Positions 12,048 to 23,075 of a stretch of DNA of 64,000 bases are shown piece after piece. A model generated the notes under the pieces. It saw only the letters and a program-made list of their open reading frames with translations. It ran no database searches and had not been told where the DNA came from. Each line of letters opens with the position of its first letter. Position 1 is the first letter of the stretch. The position numbers and the translations under genes are program-made. Origin of the DNA: Opisthorchis felineus (lineage: Eukaryota; Platyhelminthes; Trematoda; Opisthorchiida; Opisthorchiidae); assembly GCA_004794785.1 (NCBI GenBank), contig SJOL01005652.1:341290-405289 (forward strand). The letters run 5' to 3'.

Positions 12048-13688
12048 TTGACCGTGACCGCCGGTACATTATCCGATACGGTCGAGATACTTTTAAAACC
12101 AGAGTCCGGTGCTGCTCAAAAGGCACCTGCTGTACGCAGCCACATCAGGAATGAGACAGTAATGCCTTATTCCCTGCGCCCTCGGGTTAGGCCAACCCCC
12201 CGCAGCCGAGCAGGTCAGACTATTGAGTCATCGGCTCCGGGCAGGGTCCCCAAAGAAAACCCTACTGTCCGCTGCCTCGCGGGTCAGACTTTTGAGTTAG
12301 AGGCTAGGGGCAGGGTCCCCGAACAAAACCCTACATCCTCCCACTGCCTTGTGGGTCAGACTTTTGAGTCAAAGGCTCAAAGTGGGGTACCTCAACCAAA
12401 CCCCCTTCTTCGGCCTGGGCAGCCGGGAAGTAGCATTTGCCCGCGCAGTTCGGTGTCCACCGATGTCCCTCCCCAACCCCTTCCCACCACACGAGCAAAC
12501 GTCACTGGGTCACTTGACTGTCAGTTATCTGACCGAAGGGCCTTATGCTCCTCGCTGCCTAGTAACAGTAAACAAAATAACACCCTTCTAAATCCACGAG
12601 ATCCTTTCTATATAGGAGCTTTTAACGTCCGTACTCTATGTCAAATTGGCAAACAGGCAATGCTTGCTGAAACCTTATACTCCCTTAAAATTGATGTATA
12701 CTGTGTCTCGGAAACACGCATACAAGACCCAAGCGTGGTTATGCATCTCAGAACGCCAAGGATGAACTCAGCTCTTTCACATTTCTCCCTCTGTGTGTCC
12801 GGTGACCCAGAAGCGATGACTCGTGGAATATATGGCGTGGGAGTTGCACTCAGTCCCAGAGCTGAACGCGCTTTGCTGGATTGGATCCCAGTGAACAGTC
12901 GTCCTTGCGCCGTCTGGTTATCCAGTTCAATCAAGCTCAATGCCCCTCGGCATAAAAAGCGGTGCCTGTTTGTGGTGTCGGCTTATGCCCCAACGGACTG
13001 CAGTTCTGATGCTGAGAAGGATACTTTCTATCGAGAGCTATCCGGGCTCATTCGTCAAGCAAAAAGCACTGACATTGTGATCCTTGCAGGCGATATGAAT
13101 GCTCAAGTAGGTCGTCTGAGCTCCTTGGAATCACATTTGGGCGGTCGATTCGGAGTCGATGCTCGCCGCACAGACAACGGAGATCGACTCCTTCAGTTGT
13201 GTGCTGACCATGAACTGTTTCTGGCAAGTACGAACTTTCAACATAAACGTTCGCATCACGTAACCTGGCGGCCACCAACTGCAAATCAACCGTGGACCCA
13301 GTTGGACCACGTGGCCATCAGCCACCGGTGGAGAGCCACAATTCAAGACTGCCGTTCCTTCTGGGGCACACCACTTGATTCCGATCACGCCATGGTGCGT
13401 GCACGCCTGACAGTTCGCTTCCCTTCAGGCCCTCGCAAATTAGCAAGAAGCATGCCAATCCACTATCTTCGAAAAACGACCATAGCTCAACAGTACCGAT
13501 CTGAGCTAGCCCAACAACTCTCCACGGTAAACCAATACTGTGGTGGCAGTGAGCATGTGGATGAAGCGTGGCAAAATGTGAAAGGAGCTATGTTAGCGGC
13601 GTTCGGTGCTGTCTGTCCGACCTCTCCGATTCGACCAAAAGACCACCGGATGTCGGCGAGATCGCTATCCATGATTGATGCCAGGTAA
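12048..13688 (+). pseudogene. LINE ORF part 1: repeat-rich N-terminus and APE-type endonuclease
   Basis: A 546-codon frame. Residues 1-53 are basic and unknown. Residues 54-122 hold three tandem units of 22-24 residues built on AGQT.E...GRVP..NP. The endonuclease starts near residue 188 with AFNVRTL. It has a metal-binding glutamate in SETRIQ, catalytic residues in GDMNAQVG, and a terminal SDHAMV box. All are expected of APE-type nucleases that nick target DNA for LINE insertion. The frame ends at a TAA at 13686-13688 inside the linker. The same reading frame continues beyond it, so this is a nonsense mutation rather than a natural end. The ATG at 12048 is the first in frame but need not be the original start. 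Confidence 0.85.
12207..12413 (+). repeat. Three-unit minisatellite in the LINE ORF (about 66-72 bp period)
   Basis: Units begin with codons for RAGQTIE, CLAGQTFE and CLVGQTFE, and each ends with a Pro-rich V-P-x-x-N-P stretch. The same three units in the same order are found in the second LINE copy (about 47800-48010, minus strand). The repeat was therefore in the ancestral element. Confidence 0.75.
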
Positions 13689-14726
13689 CCCATACCAACA
13701 GACAACGAGTACGACGGCGCACGCAAATCCCTCAAACGCCAAATAGTGAAGAGTCTAAGGAAAGACCGAGAGCTCTGGTGGACATCGAAAGCTCGGGAGA
13801 TGGAGAAGGCTTTTGCTACGGGAAACAGCCGTGCCCTATATCAACTGATACGATCGACTGGCCCTAGGAAAGCAACGGTCAGCGAAACGATAAGTGAAAA
13901 AGATGGCTCATTAATTCACTCGCAAAAACGTCGACTGGAAAGATGAGCCGAACACTTCGAAGAACAGTTCAGCTGGCCTCCTGCAACACAGCCTGTAGAG
14001 ATAGTGCATACAGGCGAATGGAATGTAAACCTTGATCGCCCGTCGGAAGAAGAAATAAAGTACGAAATATCCGTGCTAAAACGTGAGAAGGCACCAGGAC
14101 CGGACGGTCTCTATCCAGCCCTCTTCAAAGAAGGCGGAGAATCCCTGGTGGCCCATCTGACAAAGCTTATTGGTGCTATATGGAACGAAGAGAAGGTGCC
14201 TGCAGAATGGGGCATGTCGACAGTTATCCCTATCTTCAAAAAGGGTACGCGAACGCTTTGTGAAAACCACCGTGGCATCAGCCTGTTAGCTGTGGCATCG
14301 AAGGTCCTCTCTGGCCTTATCCTTCGAAGGTTGACTGGACACGGGGAAAGACAGATCCATGAAAACCAAGCTGGGTTCCGTCCTGCAAGAGGATGCATCG
14401 ATCATATCTTCACCCTCCGACAAATTCTGGAACAGCGACACTGCTTCCAGCAACCAACAATTGTTGTGTTCCTTGACCTGAAAGCTGCCTTTGACTCTGT
14501 GGACCGTCAGGCACTATGGCAGTGTCTGTGGAGCAAAGGTGTTCCCCATAAATTCTTGACCCTCCTTAAGGCGCTGTACGCCAACTCCCGCGGCCGTGTG
14601 AAGGACTACGGGAAGCTCTCGCCTGAGTTCACCACATCAATTGGTGTCAGACAGGGCTGTCCTCTTTCACCTTTCCTCTTCAACTTCGTCATTGATACGA
14701 TTATGGAAGACACTATCAGCCTCTAA
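13689..14726 (+). pseudogene. LINE ORF part 2: linker and reverse-transcriptase fingers/palm
   Basis: This continues the frame of 12048-13688 after a nonsense codon. The linker (13700-13990) contains DGARKSLK and GNSRALYQLIRSTG and has a second nonsense codon at 13944, where the sister copy has Trp. The RT follows from about 14004, with APGPDGLYPALFK, STVIPIFKKGTRTLCENHRGISLL, FLDLKAAFDSVDR (catalytic Asp of motif A) and GVRQGCPLSPFLFNFVID (motif B). The frame closes at 14724-14726 just after MEDTISL because of a frameshift near 14718. The RT would copy the LINE RNA at the nicked target in an active element. Confidence 0.87.
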
Positions 14727-15620
14727 TGCCTGTGGGGTCGAAGTGCTCCCTGGGCGTCCGCTCACAGATATCGAGTACGCAGACGACGTAGCTCTTCTTG
14801 GATCTGACTCCGTGGTAATTCAAACAATATTAAATAATCTAAATAATTCCGCCTCACGGTTTGGCATGCGCTTCACACCTGCAAAATGTAAAGTGCTACT
14901 GAAAGGCTGGGTGGGCTCGAACCCTAGCTTCATGCTTGTGGATGAACCGATTGAGGTAGTAGACAAATTTGTTTACCTGGGCAGCTGTATCAGTCCCGGC
15001 GGTCTCGCGGTCTTCATCCGGATTGGGAAGGCCAGAGTAGCTTTTGTGACCCTCGTCACCTGTGGCGTAGGCGTGACATCAGCTTATCCGTCAAGGGTCG
15101 AGTTTACAATGCTGTGGTGCGCTCCATACTACTATAGGGATCAGAAACCTTGCCGTTGCGCGCCGAGGACGTCAAAAGACTTTCAGCGTTTGACCATCGG
15201 TGTCTTCGGAGCATTGCCCGAGTATGGTGGGAACACCGGATAAGCAATGCTGAAGTACGTCGAATGGTATTCGGAAGAAATAACTCACCCTTGGTAGATG
15301 AACTGATCACACTGCATAGGTTGCGCTGGCTTGGCCACGTGCTGCGTATGCCAGTCGACCGACTTCCTCGAAAGGTTGTTTTCGCACAACCACGTGAAGG
15401 GTGAAAAGGAGCCAGAGGCGGTCAAACAATGACTTGGCAACGAAGTGTAAAGGCCATTACCTGCGAACTCAGCTGCGCTGGTCATTGCCGTCTTCCTGGA
15501 TAGGGACCCCGAGACGGGTCACATCAATGGTTAAAGATATTGTCAGACATGGCCCAGTCGCGCCCTCAATGGCGCTCGTGAATTCAATCTATTGCCTTCA
15601 ATGCATAGCTCCCTTCCCAA
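14727..15620 (+). pseudogene. LINE ORF part 3: RT motif C, thumb and C-terminal segment
   Basis: After the frameshift, the translation resumes with NACGVEVLPGRPLTDIEYADD; the YADD catalytic box is at about 14776-14787. It continues with SASRFGMRFTPAKCK and VDKFVYLGSCIS. A second shift between 15040 and 15150 leads into LRAEDVKRLSAFDHRCLRSIARVWWEHRIS and HRLRWLGHVLRMPVDRLPR. A stop after AQPREG and then a remnant of GGQTMTW and MAQSRPQWRSCIQSIAFNA follow, ending near 15605. The domain order matches the minus-strand copy at 44931-46112. Confidence 0.82.
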
Positions 15621-15785
15621 TTCCCCCACTTGACAGCCCACTGACAGTGCTGTATTTACGTACCAATTTATCAGTTCCCGCCTTTAATGCGCAGCTACCT
15701 ACCCCACCTCCCCAAATCATCGGTGAACGGAACTGTGGCAGCTACAACCACTGTACGACAAGTACGCGGTTCTTACAGCTGACAG

Positions 15786-15806
15786 TGATGATGATGATGA
15801 TAATGA
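15786..15806 (+). repeat. (GAT)n 3' tail of the LINE
   Basis: GATGATGATGATGATAATGAT ends the 3' UTR of the plus-strand LINE. Short tandem repeat tails instead of poly(A) are known for RTE-type elements. Confidence 0.65.
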
Positions 15807-15808
15807 TT

Positions 15809-17792
15809 AGGTTGACTGGCTCAATCGAGGTCTGCAGTTTGAGATGGTCATCGGTGTTTATTTGTCGTTCTAGCGTTGATCCCACAAAAGATATCCTGGA
15901 AGCCGAGAAAATCAATTTCTCTCTTGATTTGCCCGGATGATTTAACTGGCCAGAACTCATATTATTCTGGCGGATGATTTGCACACTCTAGTTGACCAAC
16001 TAAGTCCTAAGGAAGCCCGTTTGGTGGGTGAATATGGTGTCTCTGCTTACCACATATGCTTTTGTCTGCAGTCAAGACGGACTCCCAACGTACTCAAATG
16101 GGCCTTAACCAAGGGGATTATACAAAAAAGACAAATATTTCAGGCGAAGAAAATTCTAAGTTCGACATCCCGCTTAAGGAAGCTTTGGTGTAAACTCCAG
16201 CGACGCCAAAAAATATAGTTCCAAATGACAGTGTACAGCAGTCCAATCATGAGTGGCTTCGCTGCTTTCGAGGAATGAGTTGCTTTTCCGAAAAGTGAAA
16301 ATACCCAGTTTGATACACCACCTCGTATTCCCTTGATTTTGTTCCTCGAATTTGCGATAAGTAACGTGAATGCACTGGCGTACGGGCGTTTCGAATTGGT
16401 GTGTAATGTTTCTTTTGTCGATTGCATACAGTTCAGATATGCATACAAAACTTGGAAGTGCGGCGAAGCGAATACGATTAACAGACACTACAGAGGCACT
16501 GAATATTTGACAGAGGAGACAACCGCTATGGCTTGTGTGTGGGCGTATTTTATCTTTTTGAGGTTTCAAACTAGATTTAAAACGTATGTTGCGAAAAATG
16601 CACGAACAAATCAAGGGTAGTAAAAGAGCAGGAGAGAGGTAAGTTGGAGGGAGTTCACGGAGAATTTAAAAGGAAGCGGTTGCTTCAGGCTAACCTGTGC
16701 CAATTTCGAGGTGCGTCTATTTAACGCTACAACCTAAGACCGAGAATATGAAGGGATTGATGATTTAACTCCACCACTAGCTAGTACAATCTTGTAGACG
16801 AATCAGAAGAGCATACTGACGGCGGCGAGACCACAGGTGCTGAGATGAACCAACAGGTTGAATACGGCGGAAAAAATAAGCATTAAATGAATTGTAAAGG
16901 GCAGTTAAAAAAATCTGCCTCTGGTTCAACGCCGAACCCAGCTGGTTGCTACAGCTTCTTCAAATAGCTACTCGCTGTTTGTGAGTCACGCGGTTTCACT
17001 GACCCTGCCAGCTAATTCGCCACGCATTCCATAAGGTTCGAGCTCGGCGATAAGAAAGCTATGTTCGATCAGTCAGAAAACACCTAGTTGTAGGCAACTT
17101 GTCTAAACTAGCATCCGGGTGACCGTCTCCGGGAGGTCTAAAAGGCTGGTTAAACTTGGGCGCCCTACACAAAACTGTGACGTCTATGGCTGATAAGTCG
17201 GTGTTGAGCTATTGACTGAAAAGGTCATCATGCGGATCTTGTCTGTCCACAGTGAATGGTTACACTTATAAGGATATATATCAGTCCCCTACCAAAACTT
17301 CCCTTGCTAGAATCGTTTAAACAACTCCACAGAGTACAATGTTGCAAAGCTAACCTTGACAGGCATGGATATACTCTAATCACCATTGTGGCTGGTACCA
17401 AACTTATCTCAGATGTGGGTTCGATGGGTTGTATTTGTGTATCGTTTTGTACGCAAAGATGCTCTACATTTACCCTGTAATCTGGTAGAATCAGCCGCCT
17501 TGTAAGAACACCTATTGCATGTTGGGGAAAAGTTGCCCATCCTAACTTATGTAAATCACCCAATTATGCTTCTCTGTCGAAAAGCTCGCGCACATGTAGG
17601 GTTTCGCGCTCCCAAGGACATACCGTTTTTTTCAGACTGACATTTTCGACGCCTTTCTTACTATCTTTGAAGCTATCATACCCACTGGTTTAACAATTTA
17701 CTTGGAAACTAACTGCCAAGACCCCGAAAACCTCATTGCTTAGCTCAATCAATGCTTTCTCAAAGATCGTTTCAATAAACCGAGATTACACT
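15809..17792. other. Immediate upstream flank of the desaturase gene
   Basis: No coding or RNA feature recognised. The 146-codon minus frame at 16174-16614 and the plus frames at 15979-16218 and 16333-16620 have no known motif. A promoter or 5' UTR exon could lie here, but no sequence signal decides it. Confidence 0.35.
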
Positions 17793-17830
17793 GTGTTTGA
17801 AAGTCCTTTCTGTGCTTCCATTCGTTTTAG
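17793..17830 (+). promoter_or_regulatory. Candidate 3' splice acceptor directly before the start codon
   Basis: A pyrimidine-rich run (CCTTTCTGTGCTTCCATTCGTTTTAG) ends in AG at 17829-17830, immediately before the ATG at 17831. The TAG is also an in-frame stop, so translation cannot extend upstream without splicing. Either a 5' UTR exon joins here, or a spliced leader is added in trans, as is established for many flatworm genes. Confidence 0.6.
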
Positions 17831-18007
17831 ATGAGCATCTCGGGAAGAAACGGAAAAAAAGTTCCTTGGAGTGAGGTGAAAAAGCACACCTCAAAGTCAG
17901 ATAGATGGATTGTTATTGAAAACAACGTATACGATTTAACTCGATGGCAGAACCGTCACCCTGGTGGAAGGAAGATTATCGGACATTTTGAGGGTCAAGA
18001 CGCAACA
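17831..18007 (+). CDS. FADS: Front-end fatty acid desaturase, exon 1 (cytochrome b5 domain, first part)
   Basis: Residues 1-59 of a FADS-type desaturase, which adds a double bond between an existing one and the carboxyl end of a polyunsaturated fatty acyl chain at the ER membrane. The N-terminal cytochrome b5 domain feeds electrons to the di-iron centre. Visible here are VPWSEVKKHT, DRWIVIENNVYDLTRW and the haem-ligand motif HPGG (His43), in the same order and spacing as animal FADS1/2. The start is the only ATG that fits: an in-frame TAG precedes it, and the N-terminus length agrees with the family. The exon is 177 bp and ends in phase 0 at GACGCAACA before GTAAGT. Substrate and regiospecificity (delta-5 or delta-6 type) cannot be read from this part. 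Confidence 0.93.
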
Positions 18008-18051
18008 GTAAGTTAATGTTAATGCCATTCAAATCACTCTTCGCTTCATAG
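18008..18051 (+). other. Intron 1 of the desaturase gene (44 bp)
   Basis: GTAAGT at the donor and CTTCATAG at the acceptor. Removal joins two phase-0 exons so that GQDAT runs into EAFRAFH, as in other FADS proteins. Very short introns near the 5' end of genes are known in schistosomes. Confidence 0.9.
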
Positions 18052-18225
18052 GAAGCTTTCCGAGCATTTCACAAAAACCTTGAGGAAGTTAAAAAATACC
18101 TAAAGCCACTCTATGTGGCTGAAGTTGAACAAAACAGTGTCGATCCGAAAGAGGCGGACGAATTAGCCAAACGCGCAGTGTACGCTCAGGATTTTGAAGA
18201 GCTTCGGAGAAAAATGCACGAACTG
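18052..18225 (+). CDS. FADS: Front-end fatty acid desaturase, exon 2 (end of cytochrome b5 domain and linker)
   Basis: Residues 60-117. EAFRAFH supplies the second haem ligand (His66). VKKYLKPLYVAEV closes the b5 fold, and a charged linker (SVDPKEADELAKRAV) leads to DFEELRRKMHEL, the segment that precedes the first membrane helix in FADS proteins. The exon is 174 bp, phase 0 at both ends. The donor GTTAGT at 18226 is weaker than the GTAAGT of the other three introns, and it begins the 40-kb intron. Confidence 0.92.
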
Positions 18226-18229
18226 GTTA

Positions 18230-21200
18230 GTCCGACTGTAACCTGTACTTTTAACATGTGGGCGATATAATTTATTGATGCCTGAGGAAGTACACCCCAT
18301 TCAGTCTTGTGCGTGGATGTTCAGTCGATATTCCCCATGTTAGGTAGTCCAAGAATATCATTTCGTCTAATGGCCGAAAGTTGAAGTGTTGATACCCTCT
18401 GGTACAGATTCACCGCATACGCACCGTTGAATAGCCTTTGCAGACAGTGCCGCGGTGAAACTTGTCAAATAGCTAGTTCCAAGTTTCCACGTGTCACGTG
18501 TTAGTCGGTCCAATATTTTGGGGAGTTGTGCTCAGTGGCTGTGCTTCTTCTCATTTGTTTCGCCACAAAACGTCACTCTTGCTCTGTTACCAGTACCGCC
18601 GTCAGCCTCAGCTGTATTGGCCTGCTTGAAACAGGACTGGTCATTGTTTGCTGATAAATAATTAGCTGCCTCTTGTTTTGCTTAAACCTATTTCGCCTAT
18701 TTGTATTGATGCTTGTCTGGAATGCCGACTGCAAGTAGTGATCGGGCCTCCCCACTGTCACAGAGTATGTTATGAGGTGGTCAGTACAGAAACGAGGGTA
18801 GATTCAGTACGACCTTTCTTTCAAGCTGCTTTCCATTAAAGGTCAGACGGTCTGATGGTTCAACACCAAATGCCGTGTGCCGTGCCCACCTCTTAGCTGC
18901 CTGTTGCCATCAGTGGCTTAACTACTACGGTAAACTCTAAGTAAAGTCAGGCTTCTCCAAACACATCTTCTGTGCTCAGCAGGTTTTTATGGCTAGAGGT
19001 TAGTGGCACAGTCCTTATCAGTTTTGAGTTAATCTACCCCAGGACACTCGTGTTTGATTAAATCGGCTCTGTGTCCTGTGAATCCACTCAAGGATCACCG
19101 TCAACAAGAGTAGACCAGTCCCACTGGATAAGCTATTCAGCCCTCGATGATACGGCCGCGTCTCGAATCAGACCGGATTTGCTTGAATTTCTTACGATTG
19201 TGACATAGAAAGAGTACCGTATGTTAGTCCACGACTGACTGACTGGCAGCACCATGCATCGTACATTTGCTTGCTTTAAGAATTATGTTAATGATGTTTT
19301 TGTGGTTTCACAATGAGCACAGCAATCGAAATGGATGTTTCTGGTATTAGAGCCAGTTACTATAGTGGAACTTCACCAAGCTTGCTATTCGTGACTGCGT
19401 GCACACGACTGACATAGCCAATGTCCCGCATTCCAGTTTAGCGTGACGCATCGTGTGTAAGTCGGTGAAAAACCTTAGAATCACCCACATTCATGTATCT
19501 GTTAACTCTCTTCCGACAATATTTCCACAATGAGATGTTTCATCTCTTTGGAATCCGGTCGTCTATCATTTATGCCGGATGGACGACAAACTAGTCTGGA
19601 GGGCTGGAGCGAAATGGACAAATGCTACCGTAAGTATTTAATAGAAATCTCCTTTTTCATGAGAGGAGACAGATCTGCCTACCAAGCCTACTTGTGGCGT
19701 GTCCATTTTGATCTGTTCGTTTGAAGGCACGAAAGCCGATGCAATTTTTACAAAACTCGAACTAAAACCATCTGCTTGTAAGACACCGTTTTATGACTCC
19801 ACTACACTACTCTCAAGTATGCTCACCTCAAAATTCCCGTAAAGTTGAGCAATTTGGGGTTTTTACAACAAAAATGGAGTTTTTCAGCGGCTTCCAACAC
19901 TCAGGCACTGCTGACAAATGAACAGGTTCTGCTTTAGGGGACTTTCATGCACCATGCATGCAGCCATTCTCTCCATCTTTCTCTCTGTCAAGTGTTTCCT
20001 TCTCACAAACTATCATTAGGTTGATGGAAGTGCATTGTTAGTTCTCCACCGAACGGAACTTACAGTTGAGGCATCCAACCGTCACTCCATTAGAAGTGTT
20101 TTGGATGGCCGTCTACGACGATCGGAAGCGGTCAGATTGCTAAGGCTGTCACCCCTTGTTTAGAAGATAGATTTGTTCAGTCCTTTCAACTAAACTGACC
20201 TAGTGTTTACTTCTTGTCTCACGATAACACCAGGCCATGTCTTCCACACACAGCTGTGTGTTGTATGACCTTGGCAATGAGCGGTGCGCAGATTTTCCTA
20301 CTCCCATGTCTGCCTTATTGTAATTGGCTCACTGTTTTACACTTACTTCTATATATAATTAAGAGAGTAGATGAATCATTAAAGGTACATGTCCACCCAG
20401 CGTTCTCTCTCTCTTTCAGCAACTGAGACCAGAACTATCATGCCTAGAAACGTTTTTTTTTCTTTCAGTAAAGCCATTGGCTTACATTCGCCCGTCGTTA
20501 GCGGATGATGTTGTTGCTCACTTTTCATAATGACAAATTCTTTAACACCGTCAATCTGACGTCAGACAACTCATGGGTTTTTAGCACCAGTTGGTTGTGC
20601 TTCCTAATAGTGTTGGCCATCAAGCAACTTATCGCACTCTGTTTGGAATTCCTTCCCCCAAAATCCTAATTGCAAGGCTTCACATGATTTAATATCAAGT
20701 CTTCCTATATTGGGCAGCTTTCTCTCAGTCACTTGAACTCGATTTGTTTCCATTCCTTGTCAGTCCATACCCACTAATGCCTGCTATTCATCGCTGCTAT
20801 AAAGAATGGGTTTCCCGTGAGCCCTTTCCTTCGCACTTGGTACTGCAAGGCGATGTACGCGTATCAATGGCGCTAAGATTGAACCTGCGAGCAACTAACT
20901 AAAATGATCTTATCACACACAACTTACCAAAATCTGACAGACAAGCAGCGAAGCATAACTGCGAGGCTCTGCAATAACTCTAGCGTTCTTACAGGTTTGT
21001 TTGCGTATTTCTTCGTCAACAGAACACCTCAGGTTTGTTGCACCTGAATAGCTCTTCGGCAAGCTATACTATACTAACAATTCACTTCGATTGCGCTAGT
21101 TGACCCGTACAATGTGTAAAAACTAGTCCGAACAGGATGTGCATTATTCCGCGGTTTTGCTGACCATTTAGGCAATAGAAAACTTTTGTTATGGTTCCAT

Positions 21201-21323
21201 AGGCCCCGTTTGCCAATTCTGGGCCTCCAAATCGCCTAAAGTCCCTGGGGCGGGACTTGGCTTTCTGTTATTTCCCTTTGGCACTCAAGATGATAGGTGC
21301 CTCGTCGATAACTTTTTTGACTG
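18230..21323. other. Intron 2 stretch with nothing recognised
   Basis: No element, RNA or exon recognised. Open frames are all short (70 codons or fewer). Confidence 0.45.
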
Positions 21324-21340
21324 CCAATTCAATTCAATTT
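21324..21340 (-). repeat. Short tandem tail of the LINE at 21324-23075
   Basis: CAATTCAATTCAATTTATC on the plus strand is the degenerate equivalent of the (TCAA)n tail at 44769-44793, at the same position relative to the LINE 3' UTR. Confidence 0.6.
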
Positions 21341-23075
21341 ATCAGCTATAAACCGTGTGCCATAGGCACGTTGGTTCCGGCTGCTACAGTTTCGACCACC
21401 GGAAAGTAGAAGAGTGCAGGAGATACGGCCAAGAGTTGGAGGTGATGGCATGTTCAGTTAGTACGGGAATTGGGTTGCTACGCGTCGAAGGCGATAGCTT
21501 TGATGCACCAATGCCACTGACTGCGCGATTGGGCCATTTCTGCCGGTGTCATTAACCATTGGTTAGTCGGGTCTCGGGGTGTCGGCAGTTGTCGACCCGA
21601 CTAAGTTTACTGGTTAGTGTTTTCATACTTCGTCCTCAGGTCTGTCCATCCCTCGTCGCTTCCACTCAGCACAAAGCTGTGTGAGAAAACCTTTGCGAGG
21701 CAGGCGGTCCTCTGGCATGCGGAGTACATGTTCTAACCAGCGTAACCTATGAAGCGTGAGTAATTCATCTATTGTGGGAGCGTTTCTTCTTCCTAAGACC
21801 GTCTGGCGTACCTCAGTATTACTAATCCGATGTTCCCACCATACCTGACCAATGCTTCGGAGACACCGTTGATCAAACACTGATATCTTTCGTACGTCCT
21901 CTGCGCGTAGGGGCCACGTCTCTGAACCATAAAGCAGTATGGATCGCACCACCGCAGTGTAAACCCTGCCCTTGACAAACAGACTGACGTCACGTCTGCG
22001 CCGTAGGTGTCAGACTGGCAAAAGTTTCTCTGGCCTTCCGATTCGAGAAATAATCTCATCTCCAGTCAGTCCACCGGAGCTTATACAGCTGCCCAGGTAA
22101 ACAAATTTATCTACCACGTCGATTGTCTCACCTGCAAGTATGAGGTTTGGTTTTGATGCCCCCCCAGTCTTGTAGCAGCGCTGTACACTGTGCAGGTGTG
22201 AAGCGCGTATCAAACCGTTCGGCAGAGTTACTTAGGTTATTTAAAATGTTCTGAGTTTTTGAAGGATGTGAACCAAGGAGCGCAAAATCGTCTGCATACT
22301 CAAAGTCTGTGAGTATTTCGAACCGCGAGAAGCAGCATTCAGATCCCGAAAAGCAACCAGTTTGCAGCGTTTAAAAGAATTGCACTGTTCAAAACTTATC
22401 TCAAGGTAACGATATGGTCGACGCATACTCATTGAGGGCAAAACCCAACTTGATTCTGATGAATCTGCGTCTCCTGATAACCGGTCGACCTGCGTAAAAT
22501 AATGCCAGACAGCACCTCGGATGCGACCGATACCGGAGTGATGCCAGGATAATACTCGCAAAGCGTTTTTGCACCATGTTTGAAGACTGGGATGACGGTC
22601 GAGCAGCTTGATTCCACTGATATTCTGTCTCCGTCCCAAATTTTCCGTAGTATGGTCACCAGGACCTCACCATCTTTGAAAAGTTCGGGGTGCAGACCAT
22701 TCGGGCTAGTCGCGTTGAAGGATTGCTATCTCAAACTGGAGTTCTGTTGTTGACGGCGGGCTGTTTTCAGTGTTTCATTCATCCACTGGGTTCTTCCAGA
22801 GAATATGCTGATGGAGATCAGTTAAACTGTTCTTTGAAGTGTTCACCTCATCACTCAAGACGACGATTTTATGAGTGAATTACAGGTCTGTCTTTCTCAC
22901 ATATCACTTCGCTGACACTTACTTCTTTGACCCGGTTGAATGAATCAGTTGAAATTGGGCACGACTGTTGTCTGCAGTGGAAGCCTTTTCCATCTCTTGG
23001 GCCTTTGAACTCCACAAGCGTTCTCTGTCATTCTTCAAGCTCCTGATTATCCTGTGTTTGAGGATTCTGCGGATT
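21324..23075 (-). mobile_element. 5'-truncated, internally deleted RTE-like LINE
   Basis: The 3' end lies at an (AATTC)-like/(TCAAT) tail at 21324-21340. It is followed on the minus strand by the same 3' UTR (beginning TTTATAGCTGATAAATTG in reverse) as the LINE at 44769-48524. Upstream in element order are HRLRWLEHVLRMPEDRLPR (21750-21700), VRSILLYGSETWPLRAEDVRK (21952-21890), VDKFVYLGSCISSGGL (about 22110-22065) and a degraded YADD region. Then comes STVIPVFKHGAKTLCEYYPGITPVS (about 22600-22530), the endonuclease-RT linker up to about 23065, and loss of homology. RT sequence between motif A (DLNAA, about 22340) and motif C is missing. Multiple stops and shifts; dead. Confidence 0.8.

Larger units (their letters stand above)
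11693..15808 (+). mobile_element. Nearly full-length, inactivated RTE-like LINE
   Basis: The element reads: 5' region from about 11693; a Pro/Gly-rich N-terminal segment with tandem repeats; an APE-type endonuclease; a linker; a reverse transcriptase; a C-terminal segment with the HRLRWLGHVLRMP motif; a 3' UTR; and a (GAT)n tail at 15786-15806. The 5' start is set by where homology to the second copy (minus strand, start about 48524) begins, at the shared TCCCGACC.AAAGCTGTCACCTT block. The architecture (one long ORF, endonuclease then RT, short repeat tail) fits the RTE group, which is common in flukes. Inactivating changes include stops at 13686 and 13944, a shift near 14718 and another between about 15040 and 15150. 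No certain target duplication was found. Confidence 0.85.

Noticed and set aside
16174..16614. 146-codon minus-strand frame upstream of the desaturase
   Set aside because: No motif, and plus-strand frames overlap it. Judged a chance frame.
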